The position numbers and the translations under genes were made by a program. The notes under the pieces are model-generated. The model was given only the letters and a program-made list of their open reading frames with translations, was not told the origin of the DNA and made no database searches. From Odontesthes bonariensis (Eukaryota; Chordata; Actinopteri; Atheriniformes; Atherinopsidae), in NCBI RefSeq assembly GCF_027942865.1, contig NC_134509.1:13356017-13420016 (forward strand): a stretch of 64,000 bases of DNA, read 5' to 3'. This document shows positions 36,217 to 56,328 of this stretch, piece by piece (positions within the stretch are counted from its first letter, which is position 1; each line of letters opens with the position of its first letter).

Positions 36217-39200
36217 TCATCCGCCTCTGAACAAGTTATTAAGTCTGTCCAGCTCCTTGCAGTTATCCATGGTCATACGTTCTGCCTTCTTGCGCATTCG
36301 GTCATCCCTGTATACCTTAGCAGCGTAAAGCAGGTCTGTTTCTGGGTGAGACAAGCAGAGATCATGTTAGAAATAAAAAACAAAGTAAAGAAAGAAGGAA
36401 AACAGTGCAACGAGCAAGCCCCCATTTAGCCATAGTTACTTACTCGTCTGTCTCTCCTTCCAACAGTTATTTCTAACATTAGTTACATAGTCCTCTTCTA
36501 CATTTTTTTCAATTTGCTGCAGAGCTGAGCCCTTAAATTCAGACTTGAAATCCCTGGAGACGTAGTAGTCAACACGCAGGTTTTCTGTCTGTCTTTTTAC
36601 AGTCTGACCCGTGGACCTAGAAGAGATGAAGGAAGGCACAAACTTTCATAAAAAATGCTGTCTACTGTTGTACTTTCCAACATACCGAAACTCGGAAAGT
36701 ACTTCAAGTCTCGTTATGCGCAATAAAAATACATAAAAAATACCACATTGTGTTAAATTTAAACAGGGCAGAGTGAACACAGATGTTGAAAAGTGTACTG
36801 ACAGACTAAATATTAATCAGGTGGTCAGTGACATGCAGAAGGAAAAGTTGCCAGGAAGAACCTCCTACATGCTCTTTACAGGCTACTGACAGAGTGTGAG
36901 TGTACGTACGGTCGGGAATATAGGCTGAAGGGTGGAGGGGACACCATCATCTGGCTCAGAATTGACACTAAAATCAGGACCACGATGGGCATGAGTTGGA
37001 TAAACATCGAAAACCCACCCTGAAAACCAACACAGTACGTTAGATCGAGTTATGATACGTGAAATACATGAATGTCTGAAAAAAATAAAAAAAGATTGGC
37101 GGTACAAAGTAGGGCTGAACGATATGGACAAAATTTCATATCTCGATATTCATGCCAGATATCTCGATACGATAGGACTATGGGTTCAGTGAAAACTAAG
37201 CATTTTTCTGAAAAATAAAAAAACGAAAGAAGGACGTCTGCAGACATTGGGTCTTGAGTTTGAAGTTTGTTGTTATAAAATGGACCGTTAAACTGATGTA
37301 AGGTTCAGTCGTCCGGCTCGACCACAGGTCTGTGGTTGTAGCAAAATGTTCAATTTCACGGAGCTCGGATTCAACATTCATTTAACATCCATTATAGATT
37401 TTTGGAATTGCCACTTGATTAAAATATGTTTGGGATGGTATTTTGTAACGTTTGTCCAGCGTCCAAACTATTTTCTGAAAGCCCTCTTTTGTGACGGTGT
37501 GCACGGTACCACGTCTTTTGCAATGTGGTATGTTACAGCATCTGTAATGTCTTTGTGCCTGGTGGTCGTCGACTCATATGGCGTAACGCTAGTGAACGCA
37601 TCAGCAGTCAAACTTTGCTTGGGCTTCACTTTGGATGACTGAGAAGTCTCCGCCGTTTCTCTCATTGCAATACACTCTTCGTGCAGTACACGGTGGTGTT
37701 GTTTCAGGTGGTGGAACAAGTTTGTTGTGCCGCCTTACCTCGACCTGCAAGCACGACCTGCACAACACCTCGCTCTGGTTCACATCCTCTTTTCTGAATC
37801 CAAAATACCTCCAAATAATGGAGAATGACTTATTTTTTGCCACTAAATCCGCCGAATGCGCAGATTCTGCACCGGCCTTATCTTCCACACTCATGTTTCT
37901 CTTTTTAATTTCCCCGCTGTGAATGTAGTGTGTGTGTGTCTCCGTCTACCTCGGTCCCCCCCTCGGATGTTTGTCATTGGCTGGCTTCAGCTGTACATAA
38001 GGGCAGGCTTAAAAATGATGTTTGCGACTGCCTGAGCTGCACATGCGGGGGAAATCTATATCGTTGATATCGTCGAATTTGCGATATTAATATCTTGAAA
38101 GTTCATATCTAGATATTGATACAATAACCATATATCGTTCAGCCCTAGTACAAAGCTGAACCCATCTACACACATCTCCTCTTTCCTCTGTTCTCTCTTG
38201 CCGGGAATCCGTCTGATGGCTGTAGCTGGTCCTGCCGTTGGTGAAGGTGTGTGTGTTTGCTGTCGACAAAACATTATGTCAGATAAAACGCTCTGCACAT
38301 ATGTCACCAAACTTGTTACACCTGCTCACAAGGTCAGTATTTAAAACACTGCGTCATGTGGAATATCTGAACCTAGCAAAAAGGTTCAGTCACCCCAACA
38401 ATGATGGCCCCATATGTATATTTAGCAGTTTTATGCGGGTCACCATGAATGAGGAGTAACGTGAAAATGAGCCGTAAACATCTTACAGGATGGGAAGCCG
38501 CCTCCAAAGAACATGTTGAAGAGGTCCTCGGGAGTGATGTCAGCCTCGAAGCCCCGGTGGAAGTCAAAGCCCCCCGCTCGCGAGTGGCTTGGACTGCTCG
38601 GCTCCTCCCCTCCCGTCAGGTCATACTGCCGTCTTTTCTCCGGGTTGCTAAGCACTGCATAAGCATTGCCAATCTCTGGAGGATAAAGAATCAAGTCAGG
38701 AGAAAAACTGTGATTTAAACTTTTTTTTTTTCCCCATAGGTTACAAATACAGAGCTTTTATACTACACTACAGGTGCAGTTTCAAAATGCTACATTTCTT
38801 AAGTATGGCATCGTTATTATTGCCATTATGTTGCCTCGTATGCTCTCGGTCATCAGAAAACGCTCTCTACAGGCCTCCTGTTTACTACACAGGAAACAAA
38901 ACTGTTGTGAAACAGAGGTCAAGAGTACATCTACTTAAGACACATGATATAAGGATATGACCTTGACACACTTTAGTCACAAGTACAGGCATAAGAAAGA
39001 AATACAGATTCAATCAATTAGAAAGAAAAAAACGGAGCCACATTTTTTAATTTTAGTCTCTGGTTGTGCTCTTTTGCCCTCTTATAACATCGTAACATAA
39101 CTGTACAACTGAACCAGGACGCATTAGTGTAATAGGCCCATAAGCTTTGTATGGGATCATTTAGGGTTTAAGTTGAATGGGAGAGGAGACCCCCTTTGAT

Positions 39201-42200
39201 ACAAAGAGGGGTGTCATGGTACACTGAGACGAACAATCGTGACATTAAAACCATTCTGTTAACAAATTAAATACTGATTGTTCATACAAATAATGGTGAT
39301 TGTGTCATATTTGACACTATTGATAGCAGCCATTACATCTTGTGGATCTTTATCAAAATTCATTGTCTATATCAGTGAATTTCATACAGTGCTGTCAGGT
39401 TATGGTACAGATCTTCACCTCCCATCGCTCTTATCGAGAGTGCAGTTAATCTGAGACTAAAGTCAAAATAAACCGAGTTAGGGAACTGTTTTCCTTTACC
39501 CGTCACAGGGATATTGTTATTGTGAATCTTTTTGGCCCTGATGATCTTAAACCGTGGTTGGTTGAACTGATATGAAGGGCGTTGCTGAATAACTTTCACT
39601 GCACTGTGCCTCTCTCTGTGCTACTTTTGTAAAGATTGTTTTTAATTATTTTATGTTCTATGTAAAGCACTGTGAATCACCTTGTTGCTGAAATGTGCTA
39701 CATGCCTTGCCTTGTAATGCAGTCTGAAATTTTACAGGCTTTTTCTTAAACAAGCCCGTAGGCAGACTTTTCATAAACGTGCCAACGAAAAATGGCTTCA
39801 CCCATGAGAAACTGGACTGGCAGTATACTGAGAGTAGATATTAGTGATTCTAAACCCCCGTGCAAATTTTACTGCTAATTGAATATTTTCCCAACAAAGC
39901 CCAAAGGTCTTTTATTATTTATAGGGCAAAATTAAATCCAGGGAAATTACTTTTAAAGGCTTCTGTTGCTCCAGGGGCGTGGTTTTTGTCTGGATGGAAC
40001 TTGAGAGCAAGTTTCCTGTAGGCTCTCTTCAGCTCGTCATCGTTGGCCTCTTTGTTGACACCAAGCACTTCGTAATAGTCCTTACACCGTTTTATTCTGA
40101 AAGACAAAAGCATGGAGTTGACAAGACTATGATGATTCATCATTCACGGCTGGTCATAGCGGTGCCCCGGTGAAGACTGCGTTTAGATCACTGAAACGTG
40201 TCACTGAAGCGCGATCGAATTGAAGGTAAAAATTAGGCAGCACGGGAGACAATTTCAATACAAAGTGCACAAGCAGTCTTTCATCAGACATGGTGCAATT
40301 TTGAACCTACGGGAGCTTCTCCATGGGGAGAAAAGCACCAGGGGACAGGGTGGCTGCCTAATTCAACTACAACACAGTGAGCAACATGTTTAGCCTCCAA
40401 ACTGAGATGCAGATTTCTAAGATCTGATTGGACGGTACGTGTGTGGTAGCTCATTTCGTGCGTTCCTTCCTGTCTCTACTCTTGTGGAATAAAGTTAAAG
40501 TATGTCATGGTTACCTGGTATCTAGCCCACACTGCTAAATGTCTCTCAAAGCCCCCTCGTGGGAAAACACAAAGATGCAGAGGTTCCTATAGCAATAGCT
40601 GCTGACAAACACTGCTGTGACTGTGGTGTCCTCCTTTGGTCACAGACAAAACGGTCTAATCAAATTTGGTAGTGCCAGAGGGCCAGTTGTAAGGATGTAT
40701 AAAAATAGCCCACAGATGATAAGAGCAGCCAGTTGAATACAGCAAGTCCAAACAAATCCTAAATTCTCACCTCTGTACACCTTCAACCTGCTCTTTGGTG
40801 AACCCTTTAGATTCAGCACCTCCAGGTTCTTGACTTCCTTCTTCTGGCCGGGCACCAGTAGTTTCCGAGTTTTCCGCAGGTCTCCTGCGATATGCGCCAC
40901 TATCCGCTGAGCTCCCATTCTTTGTCAATGCATCCCACAAAGCTGGAGAAGCAAAGAAAAAAAACAACCCGATGAGCTCAAGACAATTTAGATGACTCAT
41001 CAACTGGGAGAGGATAAAGAGCAGAGTTTCAAAGAATAATAACAATAAAATCAAAACAATTTATATACACTGCTTTTTCGTTTGATTGAAGAAATCTGAA
41101 TTAATCTGCAGTGATCAATTAAACCACACTTACATATCACAGAAACTGGTAAAATCTTTACTACTGGACCACAGCCCGGGACATCGTATGTAAAGTGATG
41201 CATAAAATAACAATCATGTGAAAAGTAAAATTTATGTCCCAAAGCCAGGTAAGGATCCGACTTTCAATCGATAAAAAATAACCAAATTCATTCAGATTTA
41301 TCCATTTACGTGTTGGATCATTTCTCCCTCACGTGACCCAAGTCGAACGTTTAAAACAGTTTCAGTGGCACAATCATGCACGTAAAGTTCTTACAGCGAC
41401 AATAAAAAAAAAAACATGTTACTGTGGGCACTGCACTCTGGTTCTGAGCCCATTCCTGCGTGTGCTGTGCGATGTCAGTGCAGGTCTGTGAGCATGCCGC
41501 ACGGGTGCTCTGAAGGTAAAACAAGTTCAGCACTGAAGCAGTGCTCTCTGAGGAGACATCGATGCGTCCAATCAGAAGGATTTTGGCAGAGCTCAACTCA
41601 ATCATCCACCTCAGACAGTCTGCCAGGCGTTTTAGACAGCAATCAGCTGCCTGAAGCGGCTCCCCATTTCAGTGTCACTTGGTGCGGCTCTCCCTGACAG
41701 GTTGCTTCCTCCTCCTCCTGAAAGTGGACCTGGAAGCGGACGCTATACAGATGCACCTCCTGAATGAGCATAAATTCTCTGAACTCCGGTCTTCTTACCC
41801 TAAATGGCATTAGGAACCCACACAGTAACAGTACCGCCAGGACTTTGCAGGTCAAGCATATTTTCCTTTGCAGCAATATTTTAACTGCTTACCGGCACAG
41901 TAAGTCTTCCCAAAATATCAGCCTAGCTATTCTCTCCTCATGATCCCCTTTTCTGGTTGTCTTCTGAGCAGTAACGATTCAATTTGCACACAGTGGTCGT
42001 AGTAATTTCATCTTATAAAAGACATCACCCTCAAAGCTAAAATGCTCGTTATGCACGAAGTGTGGAAATGAGAAATTCAAAATCTACACATCAGTTACCC
42101 CCCACCTTGTTTATAAGTTACGATTTTTCACTGGATATTCACTTAAAATCAGTAAAGATTTATATCATACTGTAGTCATACCAGCCTGGATTTTTGTCTT

Positions 42201-43785
42201 TAAGTCAGTCAGTCTGTTTATCCAACAGTGTACAGGAGGACAGCTTAAAACCTCTCACTTATACCTCATCTTCTGTGCAGTGCCTGATATGCAGTTTCTT
42301 TATGTTCACTGCGTGCTATCATGAAATGTTGGATACGCGTGTGCATGTTGCCCCAAGTTTCAGTGAACTGATAAAACTGTTGCTATTACTTACTCCGTTA
42401 ATGGACGTTTCACTCTTCAAAAAGTCCAAAATTGTGAATAACGTCGGATTTCCCCAAGCCCTGTGCGATCTGTTGTCAAACATCCAGAAGTACCCTAAGC
42501 AGTCCATCCTCATATATGAAAAGGAAAACTGTGTAATCCTCCCTCTCAAGTGTCAGAATCAGTGAATATTCAAAGCAGTTTGAAAAGATGGTTGGAATGG
42601 TCCACTTTTTGGACGACTGATCAAACAATTTATTTCAGCAGCTACAGGGTGGGTAATAAAAACATCCAAAGCTTCACCAGCCCGATCAACGGAAAACAAA
42701 TGTGCTGAACTTGTTCGTCTGAACAGCAAATCAGGGGCAATGTTTGTGCCTCTTCCTGTTGTCATGGCGCAGAGTTGGTAAGTCAGTTAAGCCACTAACT
42801 TCCTGCTGGCAGCTCAATAAGTGCTTTAGCCACACACAGCAAAGGCCATGGGGTGTAGGTATAAGTAGAAATAATCATGCAGACTTGGGGTACAACAAAT
42901 GTCATTTCAACCGACATGTTACAGATTAACAACTGAGTAGTTACTGATCATCGCTGTGTGAATTCATCTATCCTATTATGCAATTACCCGCTGAACCAAT
43001 GAACGACAGTCCATCCCTTAACACCGGTTTACCGTCATCTCAAAGACTCTAAGGTCTCACGGATTAGCCATTACCTATTGCCATTACTTTTGCCCTAAAT
43101 CCCTTCTCTGGACCCAATTCCTTGGTCTAACCTCAGCAAGAATCGCTACACATGCACTCAAACCGCATATTACCCTTCAATTGAAAGTGAAATCGCGGCT
43201 AATGCAGGCTAACTAGGTGGACCCCATCATAACAGACAGCTAGCATTGCGTTGAGCCATTGAACGAATGACAGCTCTGACGTTCACCAACAAGTAAACAC
43301 TTGGAGTTGTTCTAAAAGGATAACGGTCATCCCGTTTGCTTCATTTAACAACATCCTCATTTTGTGCACTCAGAAACCCTTTACAGGGAAGCGCAGGCTA
43401 GGTTAGCTGCCAGGCCAACAGTTTAGCTAAAAGGGACGTGTGTTGTTGTACTTACAGTCATTAAGACACGATTAAATTCTGCCTTTCAGTAATCATAGTC
43501 TTTTATGGCCGTTACACTGTAGTCAGCAGATAAACCGCCGTGAACCAACACGGTGACTGATACGACCAAACGCCAGCTACATGCTAACACCTGTAGATAA
43601 GAAGCAGCTTGCTCTTGTGCTAAACAAGCGACTCATACACAAACGGCCTTACCTTTAGCTCTAACAGTTGGGTATAGCTTCTCTGCTTTGATGAGAAACT
43701 TCAGCGCTTTCTCTTTGTCGCCGGCTTCGAGAGCTTTGATCGCTATATTTATACACTTTTCTGCCTCGTCTCTGTTGCCTTCCAT
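36217..43785 (-). CDS. dnajb14: DnaJ (Hsp40) homolog subfamily B member 14, ER membrane, 8 exons
   Basis: Exons: 43785-43653, 40942-40771, 40096-39951, 38675-38487, 38259-38174, 37019-36910, 36616-36444, 36341-36217; 1,134 bp, 377 aa (human about 379). A tail-anchored-type ER J-protein whose J domain faces the cytosol and stimulates Hsp70; with DNAJB12 it assists membrane-protein quality control and SV40 exit from the ER. Seen: [20 protein letters not shown]; acidic low-complexity linker (45-100); J domain with HPD at 136-138; GF-type stretch with [11 protein letters not shown]; one membrane segment about 247-268 ([18 protein letters not shown]); C-terminal DUF1977 region ending [19 protein letters not shown]. 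That ending and the length favour DNAJB14 over DNAJB12. A hAT element ends 18 bp from the exon 5 donor. Confidence 0.95.
37110..38147 (-). mobile_element. hAT transposon, 1,038 bp deletion derivative, in dnajb14 intron 5
   Basis: Inverted ends TAGGGCTGAACGATAT, with a perfect 8-bp target duplication GTACAAAG (37102-37109, 38148-38155), the hAT signature. Minus-strand frames carry a ZBED-type transposase in pieces: [20 protein letters not shown] (BED finger), [16 protein letters not shown], and [20 protein letters not shown]. Frameshifts separate them and the catalytic C-terminus is missing, so it is non-autonomous. The clean duplication suggests a fairly recent insertion. Confidence 0.9.
39600..39722 (+). 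mobile_element. L2-type SINE/LINE 3' tail, in dnajb14 intron 3
   Basis: Contains 'tatgtaaagcactgtgaatc' and 'ccttgttgctgaaatgtgct', ending in 'tgccttgccttg'. This is the conserved 3' tail shared by L2-like LINEs and their SINE partners in fish. The 5' part is missing. Confidence 0.55.
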
Positions 43786-44502
43786 CTTCTCTCCTCTTCC
43801 TCGTTCTCGTTCTCCCAGCGGTCAGCTGAGCAGCTCCCACACCACGTGGTCAACAGCGCTGACAGACGACACACAGCAGGTACTACACTGGCACAAATAT
43901 GCCCCGAGAGACAGTGGATTTGAGGTTCAGGACCTTCCAATTCCCATCCCCTGGGTTTCGTTATTCGCCACAGCTGACATGCACAAAGGTGTGTATGTTT
44001 GACAGAATATGCTCTGTACTACCAAGCATCGCGGGAAGTGGGTAGCCCACGATATGTGAACCAATGCGAGTAAAAACAAAACAAACAAACAAAAAAATTC
44101 TCTAAACTCTGTGTTTGAATGAAAATAGATCAAAGGTAACATATCGAATTTTTACAATGACCAATGATGTTATTTTTTTAAGACATAAGCTCAAAAATGT
44201 GTGACTGCTCAGCTGCTCAAGACTTCATTTTTTTAAAGTATTTTTTTAAAATGATAAATAATGTTATTTGACATTAATGTTAATAACATCTGCCTTCTTT
44301 CTGTTGGCTGAGTAGAAGTCTGTGTTAGTGCAAATAGGCAATTATTTAACAGAACATGATATAGATGAGAAGACATAGTTTATGTGTGTGAAAACAGCAT
44401 TATGGTGGGGATAAAATAACTGCACAGTCAAATAGCCACTTAATATTTATTTTACAGTGTAAAACATGATCAAAATGAGGTACCTCCATGCCGAGGTCTC
44501 AC
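43786..44502. other. dnajb14 promoter side and intergenic DNA
   Basis: Upstream of dnajb14. A palindromic ACCACGTGGT E-box lies at 43841-43850, 56 bases before the start codon. Nothing else recognisable was seen up to the Harbinger remnant. Confidence 0.4.
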
Positions 44503-45592
44503 CTGTGTGAACAATGTTTTTATATTTCATCTTAAACTGCTGCCAAGTGCGCTTCTCCCCCGCGGGATTGCACCTAAATGAAATAAATGAATGGGCTACC
44601 ATTCAAGCAGTTTCCCCTGTAATATTATTGTGATTGCAAAGGACTACATTTAAACTTACACTTTTGCTGCTGCAACGGTGCACTTGTTTCTAAAAAGGTG
44701 TTGAAACTCGCCGTATGAGCGCATTAAGATTTCCAATTCGAGGTTGGTGAAAAACGTAGCCCCTCCTACTATGGAAGTTTTTCTGTACCATCAGAGTTTG
44801 AATACGAATTTCTAATATCGAATTTTTACAGCATCAAAATCAGACTTTGAATTTGAAAAACCAACAGTGGAAAAAAAAAATTCAGTGGAAAAAAATTCAA
44901 CTTCCAAAAATTCAGTGGAAAAAAAATTCAACTTCAAAAAATTCAGTGGAAAAAGAACCAGACTCAACGTCCGGGTAAACAGGGAGAAGCAATCAATCCC
45001 TCTCAATTCATCCAACGGCAGCCAATCAAGTTACGCTACATTGGACAGATCAGCCATGTCCACCAAAGCGGGTGATGGTGCTTCGGTGAGTGAGTTTACT
45101 TTATTTGCCATTTGTGTTAATAAAATTGAGTAATATCTATTGAGCTGATCTGATGAATTGAGACAGGGATCGATTGCTTCTCCATGTTTACCCAGATCTG
45201 TTTTTTTTTCCACTGAATTTTTTGAAGTTGAATTTTTTTCCACTGAATTTCTTTTTCCACTGTTGGTTTTTCAAATTCAAAGTCTGATTTTGATGATGTA
45301 AAAATTCAATATTAGAAATTCGTATTCAAACTCTGATGGCACAGAAAAACTTCCATACACCTCTTCCCCGTTGCCATGGTGACTCGTTGAATCGGGGCTC
45401 CATTGATGCTGGCTTTTTAAAGTTGTGGTGCACACGCAAAACTCAAGGTGAACCTACTCAGAGTTGATTAAACACACTAAAATCAGCGTTTCTGGAACCG
45501 AAAACTCAGAGTTTTCTATCTCAGAGTAGAGCAACTCAGAGTTCAGGAATAGACTCAGAGTTTGTTGAACCTGCTTTGTGAAACGGACCCCA
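44503..45592 (-). mobile_element. Degenerate Harbinger-type element with Myb-like gene remnant
   Basis: On the minus strand, 44,660-44,750 reads FTNLELEILMRSYGEFQHLF and 44,503-44,575 reads NPAGEKRTWQQFKMKYKNIV, with plausible splice signals between them. These are the two halves of the Myb/SANT-like domain encoded by Harbinger elements. The right end (GGGTCCGTTTCACAAAGCAG when complemented, at 45,572-45,591) resembles a Harbinger terminus. The left end was not found. A TA-flanked foldback element has inserted at 44,772-45,355. Confidence 0.6.
44772..45355. mobile_element. Foldback MITE with TA duplication, 584 bp, nested in the Harbinger remnant
   Basis: About 100-bp inverted arms (left from TGGAAGTTTTTCTG; right ending AGAAAAACTTCCA) with only a few mismatches, flanked by TA. 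Next to each arm lie copies of a unit around 'cagtggaaaaaaattcaactt', again mirrored. No transposase. TA targeting points to Tc1/mariner mobilisation. Confidence 0.75.
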
Positions 45593-48017
45593 GGATTATT
45601 AACTTGCGTTTGGATGTAAGCAACAAACAGTAAATAGACTGCATTGATGTTGAGCACTTTTCTAGTCTTATGACCACACAATGTGCTTTTAGTGTCATTT
45701 AAACACATTCACACAACACTGAATTGTAGAAAAACACGTTGTCCTTAAAATACACAGTAGACGGGCTTTATTGTCACAGGTAAAAAGAAAGACAGATGGA
45801 ACTTTCTTCAACCGGACATAGAGATAGTGAAAATAATAGTGATCTATTCATATGAACCTAAATCAATAGGTTAGTGAGGAGTGTTGAGCCTAAAGCCAAA
45901 GATGAACATCAATAGTGACTCCCTCAGTATGATGCTGAAATAGATATTAAGATGTTTTTTCTCCTCCCTCAGTGGGGATCTCAGCTCTTTGGAAAGTTTT
46001 AAAGCACTCTGATTTTTTTACACACTTTACATTACAGTAGAGAACCAAAACCTCTTCTCTTCTGTAGACTCCAAAAATCCAATCTTTATTTAGGTTTATT
46101 TAATTTATCAAACACGTTAGCAGCTTCTTACCTCTCCCAAGAGATCATTGAGATGATCAGATGCTCTTGGCTGCACAAAGGAGCAGATTAAAGCACAGAA
46201 GAGATTGGGCTTTTGCTGTAGTTGAATCTAAACTCTAAACGTTTGAAAGTATACCAGACCTGATTGATGCTGTTTGACCTTGGAAGGGTCAGTCTGGTGA
46301 TATATGGTACAAGTGGGTTTAGAGAAAACATAGGACATGTCAACATGTCAAGAAAATAAGACCATGGTTTCTTTGTTCGAGGTCTTACTTCTGATGTTTG
46401 ACCCTGTGTACACAGTATTAAAGAATATTCTCCACTAAAGACTCTTGCTTCCAGCCTCATCTGCTTTGACTCTTGGTCCTGATGACAACAGAACGGCTGC
46501 CCAGGAAACCCTCCTTACAACGTTGGAACAGCCTGCCTATTCACCTCAGGACCTCACCAACACATTCTCAAAAGCCATGTGAAAATGTACATTTATACCA
46601 TGGCTTTTAAACCAGACTGAGTAATGGACTTTTCCATCCATACGCTTCTGTTGTAATAAGTTACACTTGACCGAAACATTTTTGGTTCATTGACTTTAAA
46701 GTTCATGAAAAGCAAATTCAGACATGAACGTCTGAAAGCAATTACTAAAATGGTGACAAGATTGAGAACTGTATTTGTTTGCAAATTTCGAAATCAACTT
46801 TTGCTCCCTGGATACTCTGGGTTAGTCAAAATACCTGACACAATGGGTATTGCATTAAAGGTGAGCCTGCCTCTAACACGACTGTTATCTGCATCCAAAA
46901 AAAAAAAATCTGTGGGGCTCGAATTAGCTCTTCAAGTTGTTTTGGAATAATGACGTCAAAAAGGGATTTCATTTAGTAAAATCCCAAGCAACAGAGCTAC
47001 AATGGGATTTTTAAGATTTTGTCAATGCACGCAGGGCTGGGAGTTAAGTGTTATTTCTAGAGCCACTTTAGTGGGACAACTGAGGGTCACCACCATCATC
47101 ACCGCCCTCTGCAACGACCATTTAACACCTGGTTTTACCAGCTTTCGCTGTAGACAGATGTTACTAATGGACATGTGAAAACTGAACACGACCTGCCTAG
47201 CTGCCCACCCGTCCTGCATCATTGTATGTGGCTGTCAATGAGTGTAAGGCTTTCGTTCTTACATCAATATTATTGGTAACTTATTCGACCGCTGGAAAGC
47301 GGACATAACAGTGTCCATCTGCAGAGTGCTTTAGTGAAGGCAAATCTACGATGTCATGTTTTTGTTACGTTTGCGATTATACGTTTTGAGCTGGTATACA
47401 TCTTATCACTCGGCATCCCTGCTGGAAATGCCTCCAGCATCTCTGGACAGGGAACACCACCCGCTCTTTCACAATTTTAAAGCATTTTTGTTGTTTGGCA
47501 AGCTAATATCAATGTTTTCCATCGACTTAGAAAAGTTTCCTATACCTAAAATTTCTACCTAGAATCATGTTCAAAGAGTGTGCAACCTGTGGTGGTTTTG
47601 AGAGCGACTGTATGTGAAGTGTAAAAATGGCCCTCATTGATGTGACCATAACTAACAGCTTTAAGCCCTAAATATAAGAATTTTCTGACCCAAACAACAC
47701 AGCTATGATTTTCAACTCTAAACCAAACCAGGAAGTGACAAGTGTTTTAGTAGAGTGTTCCTGTGTTATGGGTCATATCTCAGGGTATGAACAAACTTGG
47801 ACGAGTCTTACTCTTAGATTAGATTTTGTGCATTTAGAAAACAAAATTTCAGTCATTATTTCAACACCACTCAGGATAACAACATACATTCAAAGTTCTG
47901 CCACGCATATACAGTGAGGACTGGGGGGCTGATGATGAGGATTTAAAGTGAAATCAAAGCAGAAGGCTGCAAACAAGGCTGTGATAGCCTCTGTCACTTT
48001 GCTTTAACCGGTTTCCT
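45593..48017. other. Intergenic DNA between the Harbinger remnant and ttc39b
   Basis: No exon, transposon end or repeat array was recognised. The ttc39b 3' UTR must start at 48,017 and run into this stretch, but no clear polyadenylation signal lies close to the stop codon. Minus-strand AATAAA candidates occur only far away (about 46,085-46,100 and 45,765). Confidence 0.4.
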
Positions 48018-56266
<8,249 letters not shown>

Positions 56267-56305
56267 TGGCTTTCGTTGTCTAACGACAAGAGGTCGCAGC
56301 AAGTC

Positions 56306-56328
56306 TGTATAAAGAGGAGAGTGACGTA
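56306..56328 (-). promoter_or_regulatory. ttc39b: Core promoter of ttc39b: TATA-like box and CRE half-site
   Basis: On the gene's strand the order is TACGTCAC (56321-56328), CTTTATACA (56306-56314), then the start codon at 56266. The TATA-like box would place the start site near 56,280, leaving a very short 5' UTR. Confidence 0.45.

Noticed and set aside
36217-43785. Calling this gene dnajb12
   Set aside because: The C-terminal [10 protein letters not shown]…GG ending and the length fit DNAJB14, and the neighbouring genes are those of the 4q-type region.
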